The notes: generated from the letters alone by a model not told the origin. 64,000 nt of DNA from Symbiodinium sp. CCMP2592 (GCA_905221615.1 CAJNDT010005869.1:254253-318252), one strand, 5' to 3'; positions 1 to 9,756 are shown, counted from the stretch's first letter. Numbers and translations are program-made.

Positions 1-248
1 GGCGAATCACGAGGAAAGGCTCGGCGATTCCTTGAAGGATAGGCAGCAATACCGTCGCCATCTCCAACTGTTCGGAGTACACGACGGTTTGCCCAGGACG
101 CGCTCTTCTGGTACAAGGACAGGTCCGGAACACCAGTGCGGAGGTCAATCTTGAATTGGCATCCAGTAGTAGGTGTCCAGAAGACCTGAACCGGTGCCTC
201 CTCATGAGAGGAGCATCCGGTGTCCATTGACGGTCCTGCCGCAGCCAT
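1..248 (-). CDS. Partial unknown ORF downstream of the copia RNase H
   Basis: An open frame starts at an ATG (248-246) and runs off the left edge, giving at least 82 codons without a stop. It lies about 160 bases beyond the RNase H stop of the copia-type element, on the same strand. Early in the protein the peptide TGCSSHEEAP is encoded by one of the element's hairpin repeats (198-213), in the same phase as the copies inside pol (compare GCSSQEEVP at 7060-7075). That shared phase argues that the frame was once translated. I do not recognise the protein. It could be a further ORF of the element, the start of an adjacent element, or chance. Confidence 0.35.
   Translation of the reverse strand, partial: MAAAGPSMDTGCSSHEEAPVQVFWTPTTGCQFKIDLRTGVPDLSLYQKSASWANRRVLRTVGDGDGIAAYPSRNRRAFPRDS
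198..213. repeat. Two-stem hairpin repeat
   Basis: Inner arms CTCCTC and GAGGAG enclose loop atga. Outer arms CCGG (191-194) and CCGG (217-220) flank 3-base internal loops tgc and cat. It is coding in the minus-strand ORF at 1-248. Confidence 0.75.
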
Positions 249-409
249 GCTGGTAACAAAAGTAGAGGAAGTTGTGGGCTACTTTCTCACTTGAGTTTGA
301 ACCAGCTGATTTGAGCAATGCAGGCACAAATTTAAAAAGAGACCAACAACTCTTCATGAAGCACATGCACTGAATTGCTCTGACAGCTCACACATGAAGC
401 AGACATGAC

Positions 410-1075
410 TCACAAACGCTCCTGCATGAACATGACATGTTGCACTGCACTCAAAACCGCATACTCCTTCCGGAGCCAGGCGTTCAAGAAGGCTTTGTGC
501 TCAATCATAGAACGAAAAGGAGGATGTGAATCAATTTCCTTCAACCACCCCGTTTGAACAGAGTTGAGGAGGTTTCTAGGATTAGCGCTTCGTTTCGTGA
601 GACAATCAGAAAGACAATGTTCGGTTCGAACGTGAGAAAGATCAGCAATAGCCCCTGAGCATGCTTCCTTCCTCAGCATTTGAATCATGTGAATGGTTTC
701 CTGTTGTTCGGGTGAGTGAGTAGTAGAAGCGGTAGACACGAGATTATTAGCATCCGTGCGAATGTGAATCTCAGCGTCCAGACCACTAATATCTTTCCAC
801 AAACCACGAAGCATTTGACAGGTACCAAAACACTTCATCAAAGCATAAAGTTCAGCGACAGTGGTGCTGAGGGTCGTTCTTTTAATCTTGGTGGATTCGA
901 AGAAGACCAATGAGCCTCTGGTGTCCCTTCGATTCTTGACCCTTTCATCAGCAATAAAAATCGTCATGGCCCTCTGTGAGGACTTGTCGCTGTTGTTACG
1001 AAAAGCTGCGTCAGGAATTCCCAGAATCCTTGGAGATCCCTTGACTGGCCACACCCGCAACTCAACCTCTCACTG
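410..1075 (-). pseudogene. Copia RNase H, in a shifted frame
   Basis: Motifs appear in RNase H order: PDAAFRNN (first Asp), VAELYALMKC (Glu), HIRTDANNL (second Asp) and then a C-terminal HCLSDCLTKRSA block of copia type. The region follows the RT without a gap but in another frame, so a one- or two-base indel occurred near 1062-1080. The reading frame itself is intact down to its stop at 410, which marks the end of the recognisable polyprotein. RNase H would remove RNA from RNA:DNA hybrids during reverse transcription. The first ATG of this frame (1060) is unlikely to be a true start. Confidence 0.75.
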
Positions 1076-2056
1076 CGTATCTGTCGACACAACTTGTTCA
1101 ACTCCTTACAGTGACCAACGGTCGGAGCAGCAGATGCTGACGCCAGACGAGAGAACTGATAGCATGCCTGAAATTGCGTCCTAGACTGAAGCCAGTTGAT
1201 GCTACCAAGCAAGGAACGATAAGAGGTATGAAGAGCTTTGTCACACGCATCTGCATCCTTAAGATGCTTCGGTATGACGATCTCCTCGAGTTCTGACACG
1301 CAAAGTTTTTGATCGATCGAGATATACTTCTTCTTACATTGTGCATCAAGAACCCAACGAACACGCTGTCCCGTGAACGTAAGGTCGTTCTTGTCCTCAT
1401 GGCCAACAGTGAAGTGTTCCTTGATTTTCTTGAGAAACCAAGTGAGGAACTCAGGGGTTCCACTTATGATGAGATCATCCACATGAAGACTCATCACTCC
1501 AACTGTCTTGCGGCCTTTACTGGGACTTCCATGCACAGGGTCAACGAAGTGTTCAAGAAGCTGATCAACCAACTCGGGAGAGAGCTCAGATAAGCTCTCG
1601 ACCTTGTATGAAGCCTTCTCGGGAAGGAACAAAGAAACAAGGACCTCAGCTTCTTCTTCAAGGAAGCAGGTCTTGTCACTCTTGTCCAACCTCATGTCAT
1701 GGGCCCTTTCGACAATCCACCATGTACCTTTACGAAGGATCATGGAGACTCGATAAGGGTAGTCCTTGACCTGGTGGACAGGTGCAGGAGTACGAAGAGC
1801 CTTGGCCCTGTGAGAAACGAGAGCATGCCCGTTCTCATAAGGGAACCAACCTCTCTTCTTACAAGCAACACTGCCCAAGAATCCGAGAAGCTTATCATCA
1901 GTCACAGGTCTCCAAGCATAGTCAACCATCTTCTTGGTATCGGTGTTAAAGCACTGAGCGATATCGGGACATGAAAGATAGTATCTCTCCTCCGCACGGT
2001 CGGAGGAAGAACGGTTTCCTTCATCGTATGCGTAGCATGACATGGCATGAAGGGCA

Positions 2057-2128
2057 ACCTCCTTGAGGTAGGCAGGTTCCACCTCCAAAGAGGTGCCTCC
2101 TGCTGGAGGTTCCTCCTCCCGAGAGGAG
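2057..2128. repeat. Tandem cluster of four hairpin repeats inside RT coding sequence
   Basis: Four short palindromes follow one another: ACCTC-ctt-GAGGT (2057-2069), ACCTC-caaa-GAGGT (2081-2094), CCTCC-tgct-GGAGG (2096-2109) and CTCCTC-ccga-GAGGAG (2113-2128). The last has the full two-stem form, with an outer AGG/CCT pair and a ttc/ctt internal loop. They are translated in frame as a Ser/Glu/Pro/Gly-rich stretch containing SSREEEPPAGG at the start of the large RT insertion. Confidence 0.8.
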
Positions 2129-3038
2129 CTTCCTGCCGCAAGGTGGCTTTTCCCCTTCTTGCCTTCGATGCCGTCGTATGCGACATAGGTGCATCGGTCA
2201 GCTCTGGTCGGTTCCATGCCTACAGACCTGAGAAATTTATCCAAACGATTCCACCATCTTCTCGGTGCATCGTTTAGACCATAGACAGGTCTGAGACAGA
2301 GGCCCACCATCCAAGTCGGCAAACCGATGTCAGGAGGCAACTGAACCACAACCATGCGAGATGACAGATTGTAGTGTTCCCCCTGAAGGAAAGCGGTCTT
2401 AAGATCCAAATGAAAAAGATCCCAATAGTGATTGGCAGCGCACTGCGCAACCAAACGGAAACCATACCGAGTAGCCGTAGGGCTGTCCGTTTGCTGGTCC
2501 CAGGCAAACTTGTCCTGAAAACCACGACAGACCCAACGGGCGTTAAACTTGGAAAAGTAACCGTTCTTGTCAACCTTCACCGTCAGGACCCAACGTCCGG
2601 TAAGAAAATTGACATCGCTTTTAAGCTTGCGGCGGTCCGTCAGCCGAATAGCATCGTTGTCCAAGTAACTCTTGAACTCTTCAAGCTTAGCCTTCCGAAT
2701 TTCGGTGGCATACTTGCGCTGCATTTCCGGCGTCAGGGTGCCAGCCTTGATTTTGTCCTGCTTAGTCAACCACGACGCGAAACCATCACCATCCAACGGA
2801 ACAAAGGACGGAACCTTAAAGTCCGACGGAAGGCGAATCAAGACGTCGTCGTCACCAACAGCCAAGGCAAGCAAACTTTCATCACGATAGTCAACCGTAG
2901 CATCCGAATCAGTATCCTCACCAGCTTCCGGCACCGGCGGTTCCGGGGTGGGTTCCGGGAGTGGGGTTTGCTGGATAGGAAATTCCCCCTCAGTCACCGG
3001 CAAACCAGGAACAGGAGCCGGATCAGAAGAAGAGGAAG

Positions 3039-3056
3039 CAGGTTCATGAGAACCTG
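3039..3056. repeat. Hairpin repeat with divergent stem
   Basis: Arms CAGGTTC and GAACCTG enclose loop atga. The outer stem is not evident. It is read in the same phase as the other coding copies, giving PGSHEP in the proline-rich linker. Confidence 0.55.
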
Positions 3057-5001
3057 GAAAGTCACCCGACGGATCGGGATCCTTCTTTCCCGCAGACTGC
3101 CCAGGCAACAACACAACCGGAGGTCCCACGACAGTACGTGACTTTGCCTTTGACACATCATCAGGATGTGCTCCTCTGGCACGTGTCTGAGACACATTGC
3201 GAGGAGACGGCGGTCTCATACTTTGTGGTATCGGAAAGTGAGGATGCGGCGGAATTGGAACAGGAATAATAGGTGAAGGTGGCGCCGGCCAAGGCATCGG
3301 TGGACTAAGAACTTGATCCGGATTCGCAAATTGCTGCGGAGCCCCCGGAGAGTCGGGAGGACCTCCAGGAGGAGGCGACTCCTCGTGAAACTCCATCGGA
3401 AGAGGAGGCTCATCCGGCGAAGGACCATAATCAGGTCCCGGTCCCTGAGGACCGCCTCCTGGCGGAGGTCCACCACCGTCCGGATTGAGATCCAGGTCTG
3501 AATCATCATCTCCCCCTGGTACCGGCACTTGAGCACCGCCTCCAGGAGGTTGTGACGGAGGATCACCACCAACCTGCAACTCGACAGGATTATTGTCTAG
3601 ATCCTGTTGCGGATGCGGTAGCGGCGTATCCTCATCATCCACAGGCATATCACCATGCGGATCATCATATCCTGGATAGTCCACATCGTCGTCAGTGGCC
3701 GGTGGTTGCGGTGCAACCGGAGCCGGTGCTGGCTGGTCCGTGAAGTCCAAACCAACATCAGGTTCGCGTCTGGAAGTATTGTGCTGTGACTCATTCCAGA
3801 ACACTATCATGGACCAATGAGTAGATTGCATATCCTTGAGACATGGAAACAACTGTGCCATCGTCACAAAGAAAACATGATCCATGTCACCCTTCTGCCA
3901 AAGAATAACCACAGCATCCGGATGACGATGAACCAAAGGAAGTGTCTTCCCTTGAGTCCCCCTGTAGACGTTACAGTACTCAAACTCCAGATACGGTAAA
4001 GTCAACACGCGCACATTCTTGATCATGGGTCGCAGAGCGACTGCCTCTGATGATGTGGTCGTGTGTACCTCTAACTCAGTACCCGGAAGAAGACTGTCAA
4101 CATAAGACAGGGTCTGGACCAAGGACGATGTAACAAACCGTTGTGGTGCAACAAACTTAAGAGGCGGCGGAAGCTTCCCTTTGTCATTGTTGGAGAGCAA
4201 CGAATACTCTTCGTCTGACGGAAGTACCGGCACAGCCTCGGAATTTCGGTCTGATCTCAAACACAACGCACACAGTGTTCCATCATCGAAATCCTCAAAG
4301 ATATCTTCGAACAAGTGAGATTGTCGGAGATCTGATCGTCCATCACCCACAAGACACTGCGAAAGCAGCACAGCAAACCTTGGATCAAGAGCGTTATCAG
4401 AGTCATATCCTTCTTCCAACGACTCCAAACGGCCAAATGATCCCTCAGGCAAATTGGTGAGAAAAGAAAGCTCACCATGCTGATGTTGACCATGGTCATC
4501 TCCCCCGGCAGGAAGTACACCACGGTTCTTGAAGGTGAGGAATGAAAGTCCTCTTCTCCACTTCAGAGAGCGACTACTCTGCGAAAGCCAGAAACCACAA
4601 CATGAAGGATACATGATGGTCACGAAGTATCCATCACCCTTGTCATCTTGCCAACGGCAGACCTCGGCACAAAAGTGCCAGAAGGCATTAGAGGCCTTCC
4701 TTGGCCAGCCGTCAGGAATGACAGGATGAATGAAGATGTGATTCGGCTCAGCATTCAGGATCACTTGCCAAGCAAGTTCAATCGAAGATTGAATAGACTT
4801 GGCACTCCATTCACCAAACAACACAGGTTCACTCGCATCAAGTCCAGAATGGACAGTGCACGCCGTGAGCCCGGTGAGGCGAGGTGTGATCTCAACGAAA
4901 TCGCTCTTCCCTGAAGTGAGAGTGTGGTAACAGATCTCGTGTTCATAACAGAAACCAGAACCTGCACGTTCAAGAATCTTGTCGCCGATGCGGTCGAGTT
5001 C

Positions 5002-5017
5002 CTCTTCCTGAGAAGAG
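5002..5017. repeat. Two-stem hairpin repeat
   Basis: Inner arms CTCTTC and GAAGAG enclose loop ctga; outer arms CGAG and CTCG pair across internal loops ttc and cgt. Both stems differ from the copy at 7060-7075 yet keep pairing. It encodes RRSSQEEEL downstream of the integrase. Confidence 0.75.
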
Positions 5018-6300
5018 CGTCTCGGAACCTCATCAGGCTTCAGAGGAATAGCAACATCATGCCACGGATCTCCATCACGCCTGACCTTCGACTGATTGAC
5101 ACGAAGCACGGCACGATGAACCTCTACTAACACCATGGCACCTTCCTGCGACACAACTATACCTCTGACCCAAGTTCCTTCCGACTTCTTCTTCGACTCA
5201 TCCTTGTGCCACACAAACACGCGATCTCCCTTCGAATATAGACCATCGGACGGCATCACTCTGCGCGCCAGGTCCTTTCGAAGGTCAAGCGATTGTCTGG
5301 CTTCCTGATGAGCTCTCATGGCAATTCTCTGGAGTTCCAGAGTGGTTCGATCCTCCTCGGCAGGATCGGCAGAGAGCTGTTCTGGAGAACTGTTCTCCAC
5401 GTCAAACAGATCTGGTGGCCGTCTTCCTGTGGCTATCTCCAGAGGAGAATAACCCGAGACGGTAAGCTGGGAATTCCTTGCCCATGCCACCTTCTTGATC
5501 GCTTGACGAACAGTGACCTTCTCTGCATAACCTTCATCGGCTAAGGCCTTGGCCATAATGGCCCACGTGCGCTTGAAAAGACGCACTGCGGTCTCAGCTC
5601 GATTAGGTCAAGGAGTCCGCGGTCCACACGGATACGGAGTAATGCCATGAAACTTGTAATAGGACATGAACTGTGGCGTGAAAAATGCTTGATCTCCTAC
5701 GATCCCCTTAGGAACGCAGTTGTTCTCCTCTGTCCATTGTCGAAAAGCTCCCAGAGTCTCTGGCGCTTCCAGGCTTGTGAGAGCCGTAGCCCACAGGAGA
5801 TTCGAGGCACCATCGATGATAACTAGAGCCAAATAGGCTTTAGTATTGAACTTGATCTCTTCGTGATCAACAAAAATGAGATCACCGAAAGATGATGCTC
5901 TCAACCCTGCGATTCTGGCTCGCGGAGGCGTAGGCACGGAGGTGCTACAAACACGACAGCCTTTGACGATGCGGTCGTACTTGTCATAGATTTCTCCTGG
6001 CAGCCCAAGCATGCTGGTCCTGCGTCGAAACTGAGCAGGACTCATGTGGTAATGCTTCACATGCAACTTGTAAAGCTCAACGTCATTGTTCAGCTTTTCC
6101 AACATGCGCTGGTACTGCGGAGAAGCCCTAGAGACCTCGTGGCCCGGCAACGGAAGCGCGATCCTCCTAGGTTCTAGCGACTGTGGCTCTGGAGCCTGCG
6201 GAGGAAGCAAATCTGCATCCCCCGGTTCGGAAGGTTCGTACTCTTGAAGATCCGGATCATCCTCAGGAGCAAGAGGAGGAGGAGCCGATTCCTTGGGTTC

Positions 6301-6316
6301 CTTTCCCTGAGGAAAG
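6301..6316. repeat. Two-stem hairpin repeat
   Basis: Inner arms CTTTCC and GGAAAG enclose loop ctga; outer arms GGG and CCC flank internal loops ttc and ctt. It encodes GSFPQGKEP in the pre-integrase linker. Confidence 0.75.
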
Positions 6317-6351
6317 CTTCCCTTGGCTCGAATCCTTCTCATTACCGGTTC

Positions 6352-6367
6352 CTTTCCTGGAAGAAAG
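6352..6367. repeat. Two-stem hairpin repeat, 5-bp inner stem
   Basis: Inner arms CTTTC and GAAAG enclose a 6-base loop ctggaa; outer arms CCGG and CCGG flank internal loops ttc and cct. It encodes GGFLPGKEP, 35 bases from the previous copy. Confidence 0.65.
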
Positions 6368-7059
6368 CCTCCGGATGCAACACGCCCTGCTGAGCCGCGA
6401 GGCCTGCGAGTGTCGGCTTCTTCGCCTTGGGGTCGACGGCTCTCACCTTTGGCTGCCGGCCTAGACCGGGGGCCTCGGGCACCTCTGGGCCTGCATGTTC
6501 CTCGGCAGTCACGTAGCCGTTTGCACCTCGGTCCCCCGGTCGCGTCCTCAGCCAGGCGATTGCTGCGGCAACCACCTCCAAGGCGAGGGGATATAATGGG
6601 ATCCGAAGCGTCGAAAGCCGTGAAGTCCAGAGTCACCCCGGCGAGAGGGAAAAGGCATGCGTTCTTCGAGCTGTCACCAGGCTTACCTGCGCTAACCATG
6701 TCCTCTGGGGATCCTACCTTACCACGGGTTGGATCCTTGGACTTAGCGGGTACCGAGGTTCTACTCTCGATACCACCAGGCAGAATCTTGAAAATGGTCC
6801 TACCTTTCCAAGAATCAGTGGTCTTTGATGAAGGAAGCTCAGAAGAACGCCAGTCATCTTCTTGAGTAACGATCTTTCCCTTGGAGAACTCCATGATCGT
6901 CTTGCGCTTCTCGTCCAGATACTCCAACGGAATCGGCACGAAGCCCGCCTTGGGTTCATACTTGACTCTTCTCATCTTCTTGTGGATGCGAATCATCTCC
7001 ATGTCGGCTTCATTGATCACCCATTCATCATCTGTCGCCAACACGAGATTGTCGGGTAC

Positions 7060-7075
7060 CTCCTCCTGAGAGGAG
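7060..7075. repeat. Two-stem hairpin repeat
   Basis: Inner arms CTCCTC and GAGGAG enclose loop ctga; outer arms GGG and CCC flank internal loops tac and cat. It encodes GCSSQEEVP between protease and integrase. Confidence 0.75.
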
Positions 7076-7169
7076 CATCCCTCGGTCTTCTGGTGGAAGC
7101 CGTACTCGTAGTGGGAGAAGTAGGTGAGGAAGCTCGACTTCTTATGCTTGTTGAAACGCACATTCCACA

Positions 7170-7585
7170 TTAACTGACTAAGTTCCAGAAGGTCAAGCAC
7201 CAGGTGTGATGGAGTTCAAACTGGAAACGAAGATTGCGCATTTGCGGTAAAGACATGAGAATGGGAACATGTCCTTGTTCCACGATGTCAAACTCCGTGG
7301 ATTGAACTGCGTAATCCCGGTCGTACATGCAAATGACCAACTTCTGGTTGCACTTGGTCGACTCGGAATTGGCAAAGGTAAACTGAGAGGTGGTCTCAGC
7401 GATTGTATACCATATGCCACAGTTCTGGTTCTTGTCACAGAACTCCATGAGGTCCTGTGCGGCCACTCTCGAAGCCATTGCTCTCGTGCATCCCAAGTCC
7501 AACACCATCGCGGTTGGCGTCAAGGGCTGAGAGATGAAGGCTTCCTCGATCTTGTCGATCTTCTCTTCAGTGGCCATGAAAGAAA
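7170..7585 (-). pseudogene. Copia aspartic protease region, shifted frame
   Basis: The frame opened here contains MVLDLGCTRAMASR, which lies where the retroviral-type protease active site should be. The usual D-S/T-G triad is D-L-G. It then runs through a segment ending VPILMSLPQMRNLRFQFEL, typical of the flap and C-terminal strands of these proteases. The region is in a different frame from both gag and the downstream integrase: the first switch lies near 7578-7585 and the second near 7200. After FQFEL the expected link to integrase is shortened, so a small deletion probably accompanied the second shift. Without frameshifting, no Gag-Pol product could be made from this copy. Confidence 0.6.
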
Positions 7586-9000
7586 AGGTTCGGAGTGTTG
7601 AAATGTTCAACGAAGAACGTTGTGGCGGCTGTGGTGCCGCTCGGGGCAGCATCAGCAAGCTGGCTCTGTCCGTCCTTCCCGGACTTTCCATCTTTTCCAT
7701 CCTTGCCGAACTTGCTCTTTCCTTTGCCCTTCTTCCCTTTCTTTCCTTTTCCTTTGGCGGCATAGGACTCCTCTGACTCATACCAGGACCAGTCATCCCA
7801 GGACTGATCGCTCCACTGGTAATCTTGCCATTGTCCTTCTGCCTGCCACGCGTCGGAATCGTCGGCAAGGTGAGACCTGCCTTTCTTCCTTTTGAAGAAG
7901 CGCCTTCCCTTGGATCCTTTGCCACCCTTGCCTTTGCCTTTGCGGTGGCCTTTGAATCCGCGCTTCACCTTGCGGCCTTGGAAGCGCCGCTGGAACCATG
8001 AATAGTTCTCGTCGTCGTAGACCCAGAAGGCATCCTCATCCGCTTCGAGAAATCCTTCTGTGCCATCCTCCTCGTCCTCGACCCAGTAGCCCTCATGGTT
8101 GTCCAAGTATCCTTCGTCGATCACAAGGAAAGTCTTTCGGCCACCGTGGCCAGAAGGAGCGAGGAGAGGATTGTCGACGGTAGTCTTGGTCGTGCAGAAG
8201 ATCTCCAGGTAGACCTCACGCAGCTCGGTCGTGTTGTAGTCAGCCAAAACTCGGTTCCGATGTGCCATCAATGATGTCAACACCTGCCGCTGATCCTGCG
8301 TCAAGTCGGACAGTGAGACAAAGATCAAGGCAACGAGGTTGGCAGTGATCGGAATGGTCCGAGCATGCTGATCTCTGAGCCTATCGTTGGCTCTTTCCAT
8401 TGCCTGCTCTGGCGTGAGTCCATCTTGTTCTTCTGGCGGAAGTCCTGCTATGAAGGCTCTGACCTCTGCATTGTTCGGATCAACGATCGGCATGTAGGTG
8501 TCGTTCCACGCTTCCTGCATTCTCTGAACAGAGAGCTGAAACCTGGTAATCCAACGAAGCATGTCTCCATTTCCACGGTGCAAGTTCATGAACTGTTGGA
8601 AGCGGTAGAGGAAAACATTCGCTGCTCCCTTCACGAAAAGCGGCCGCAGAAAACTCTTGAAGTACTTCACTCCGTTGTTAGGATCCTTCAGGCGATCTCT
8701 GTCGAGAAGACTTTTGTGGATTGCTGCTTCACCTTCTAGCCGATTTCTCAAAGCTGGTCCACGCTTATCATTGTCTAGCTCAGTAATGTCACACCAGTCA
8801 TCGATCGCATCTTCGTAGGCAAACCAACTGCTTCTACCATCGTAAGATGGAGGTACTTTGGTGGTCACCTGCTGGAAAGCTGAAAGACGGTGTAGTTCAT
8901 TGAGATGACGATGATTAGTCGCGAAAGATTCACTGCCATGAAGGAGGTAGTCATCATCTCCTCCGTCATGCTCAAAGATAGTCGCAGAGTGGCTAGCCAT
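7567..9000 (-). CDS. Copia-type Gag (capsid/nucleocapsid) ORF, 477 aa
   Basis: The ORF begins at an ATG at 9000, right after the hairpin-rich leader. Around residues 50-75 it reads YDGRSSWFAYEDAIDDW, and the following 200 residues are helix-forming with a KYFKSFLRPLF segment; I recognise this pattern from dinoflagellate copia Gag proteins. The C-terminal third alternates very basic blocks rich in KGK and KGG with acidic and tryptophan-rich segments. No CCHC zinc knuckle is visible, so RNA binding probably depends on the basic blocks. The frame ends at 7567 just after FFVEHFNTPNLFF. The protease frame continues in register with that ending after a one-base shift, so this stop is either a frameshift lesion or a frameshift site. 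Confidence 0.8.
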   Translation of the reverse strand: MASHSATIFEHDGGDDDYLLHGSESFATNHRHLNELHRLSAFQQVTTKVPPSYDGRSSWFAYEDAIDDWCDITELDNDKRGPALRNRLEGEAAIHKSLLDRDRLKDPNNGVKYFKSFLRPLFVKGAANVFLYRFQQFMNLHRGNGDMLRWITRFQLSVQRMQEAWNDTYMPIVDPNNAEVRAFIAGLPPEEQDGLTPEQAMERANDRLRDQHARTIPITANLVALIFVSLSDLTQDQRQVLTSLMAHRNRVLADYNTTELREVYLEIFCTTKTTVDNPLLAPSGHGGRKTFLVIDEGYLDNHEGYWVEDEEDGTEGFLEADEDAFWVYDDENYSWFQRRFQGRKVKRGFKGHRKGKGKGGKGSKGRRFFKRKKGRSHLADDSDAWQAEGQWQDYQWSDQSWDDWSWYESEESYAAKGKGKKGKKGKGKSKFGKDGKDGKSGKDGQSQLADAAPSGTTAATTFFVEHFNTPNLFFHGH

Positions 9001-9046
9001 TGCGCTGTTCTTGGATCGAGCCCCGGGAGAAAACTCTTCCGGTTAT

Positions 9047-9170
9047 CTTCACCTGAGTGAAGTGTGCCGGAGAGACTCCGGTCACCTTCACTTGAGTGAA
9101 GCACACCGGGTATTCCGGTTGCCTCCACCTGCGTAGAGCGTACCGAACGGGTACCTCCACAGGTGTGAAG
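9047..9170. repeat. Cluster of five hairpin repeats in the gag leader
   Basis: In order: CTTCAC-ctga-GTGAAG (9047-9062), CCGGAG-aga-CTCCGG (9067-9081), CTTCAC-ttga-GTGAAG (9086-9101), CTCCAC-ctgc-GTAGAG with one mismatch (9123-9138), and CTCCAC-aggt-GTGAAG with one mismatch (9155-9170). Most are bracketed by outer CCGG/CCGG or GGG/CCC pairs three or four bases away. The cluster lies 47-170 bases upstream of the gag ATG on the transcribed strand, so it could fold in the RNA leader. Confidence 0.8.
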
Positions 9171-9386
9171 CTTCCCGTTTCCCGGGAGCTCCGCTACCAC
9201 GTTGAGATGTAACCTGGACGTGTATCCCCTCGCTAGGCGTACAGGAACACAGGCACTCAGGTGTCTCTTTTCTACAGGCGCACAGCTGTAGTCCAGTGTC
9301 TGCTAGAACCTTGAGCAACAGGCATGGATACATGCAAGTGATACGTGAAACAGACAGGCACCTGGATGTGTAACATTCAGTGTTTC
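9171..9386. other. Leader-side sequence, no feature
   Basis: This stretch follows the hairpin cluster. It may include part of the element's 5' LTR or primer site, but no repeat partner was found on the left side of the element. Confidence 0.4.
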
Positions 9387-9750
9387 ACCCCCCCGCCCCG
9401 CCCCGCCCCGCCCCGCCCCACCCCACCCCCACCCCACCCCGCCCCGCCCCGCCCGCCCCGCCCCGCCCCGCCCCCCGCCCCGCCCGCCCCCCCCCGCCCC
9501 GCCCGCCCCGCCGCCCGCCCCGCCCGCCCGCCCGCCCGCCCGCCCCGCCCCCGCCCGCCCGCCCCGCCCGCCCCCCCCACCCACCCACCCACCCACCCAC
9601 CCACCCGTTTTCCATGGTTTCAATGAGATTGCTCTTGCTGCATGCGTCAAACACGGACGTTCTTAGCCCCAACCCCGCCCCCCCACCCCACCTTTCCAGC
9701 CCCAACCCCACCCCCCCCACCCCGCCCCCCCAGCCCCACCCCACCAGGAC
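9387..9750. repeat. C-rich low-complexity tract (CCCCG/CCCG/CCCAC)n
   Basis: From 9387 to about 9605 the plus strand is almost only C and G in CCCCG, CCCG and finally CCCAC units. A second C-rich stretch covers about 9667-9750. The minus strand is G-run rich and could form quadruplexes. Long frames are open here on both strands only because the units contain no stop codons; they are not genes. Confidence 0.9.
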
Positions 9751-9756
9751 CCACCA

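Larger units (their letters stand above)
964..5607 (-). pseudogene. Pol part 2: integrase C-terminus, proline-rich linker and reverse transcriptase
   Basis: The frame continues directly after the integrase TGA with PNRAETAVRLFKRTW, which supplies the integrase Glu. A long acidic and Pro/Gly-rich linker follows (about 3730-2900). The reverse transcriptase then shows KFNARWVCRGF, LDLKTAFLQG (motif A), VYGLNDAPRRWW and SLHVDDLIISG, the last being the copia YVDD-type catalytic motif with His in place of Tyr. Between YVAYDG and the HVDDL motif there are roughly 215 extra residues where copia RTs usually have about 20; a cluster of hairpin repeats (2057-2128) lies at the start of that insertion. 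The frame ends at 964 in non-homologous residues after a frameshift near 1070. Confidence 0.8.
5608..7200 (-). pseudogene. Pol part 1: pre-integrase region and integrase N-terminal half
   Basis: This frame is the same as that of gag. Its first half is a variable, low-complexity linker. The last 150 residues hold the integrase. A histidine-rich LHVKHYHMS followed by CRVC fits the HHCC zinc finger, FVDHEEI holds the first catalytic Asp, and GDQAFF holds the second. The frame stops at a TGA (5608-5610) inside the conserved P-W-P-N-R-A-E block. The codon sits where tryptophan (TGG) is expected, so one G-to-A transition would explain the stop. The catalytic Glu lies just past it, in the next feature. 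Three hairpin repeats are in this stretch (7060-7075, 6352-6367, 6301-6316), all read in the same phase. Confidence 0.8.
1..9200 (-). mobile_element. Decayed Ty1/copia-type retrotransposon
   Basis: Reading right to left, the order is gag (9000-7567), aspartic protease, integrase, a proline-rich linker, reverse transcriptase and RNase H (ends at 410). Protease-integrase-RT-RNase H is the Ty1/copia order. Gag and most of pol share one frame, while protease and RNase H lie in other frames, so at least two frame changes occurred. A TGA interrupts integrase at 5608-5610. I could not find matching LTRs: the stretches 249-409 and 9171-9386 share no obvious sequence, so the outer limits are approximate. 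The element also carries about fifteen two-stem hairpin repeats, five of them in the leader at 9047-9170. Confidence 0.85.
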
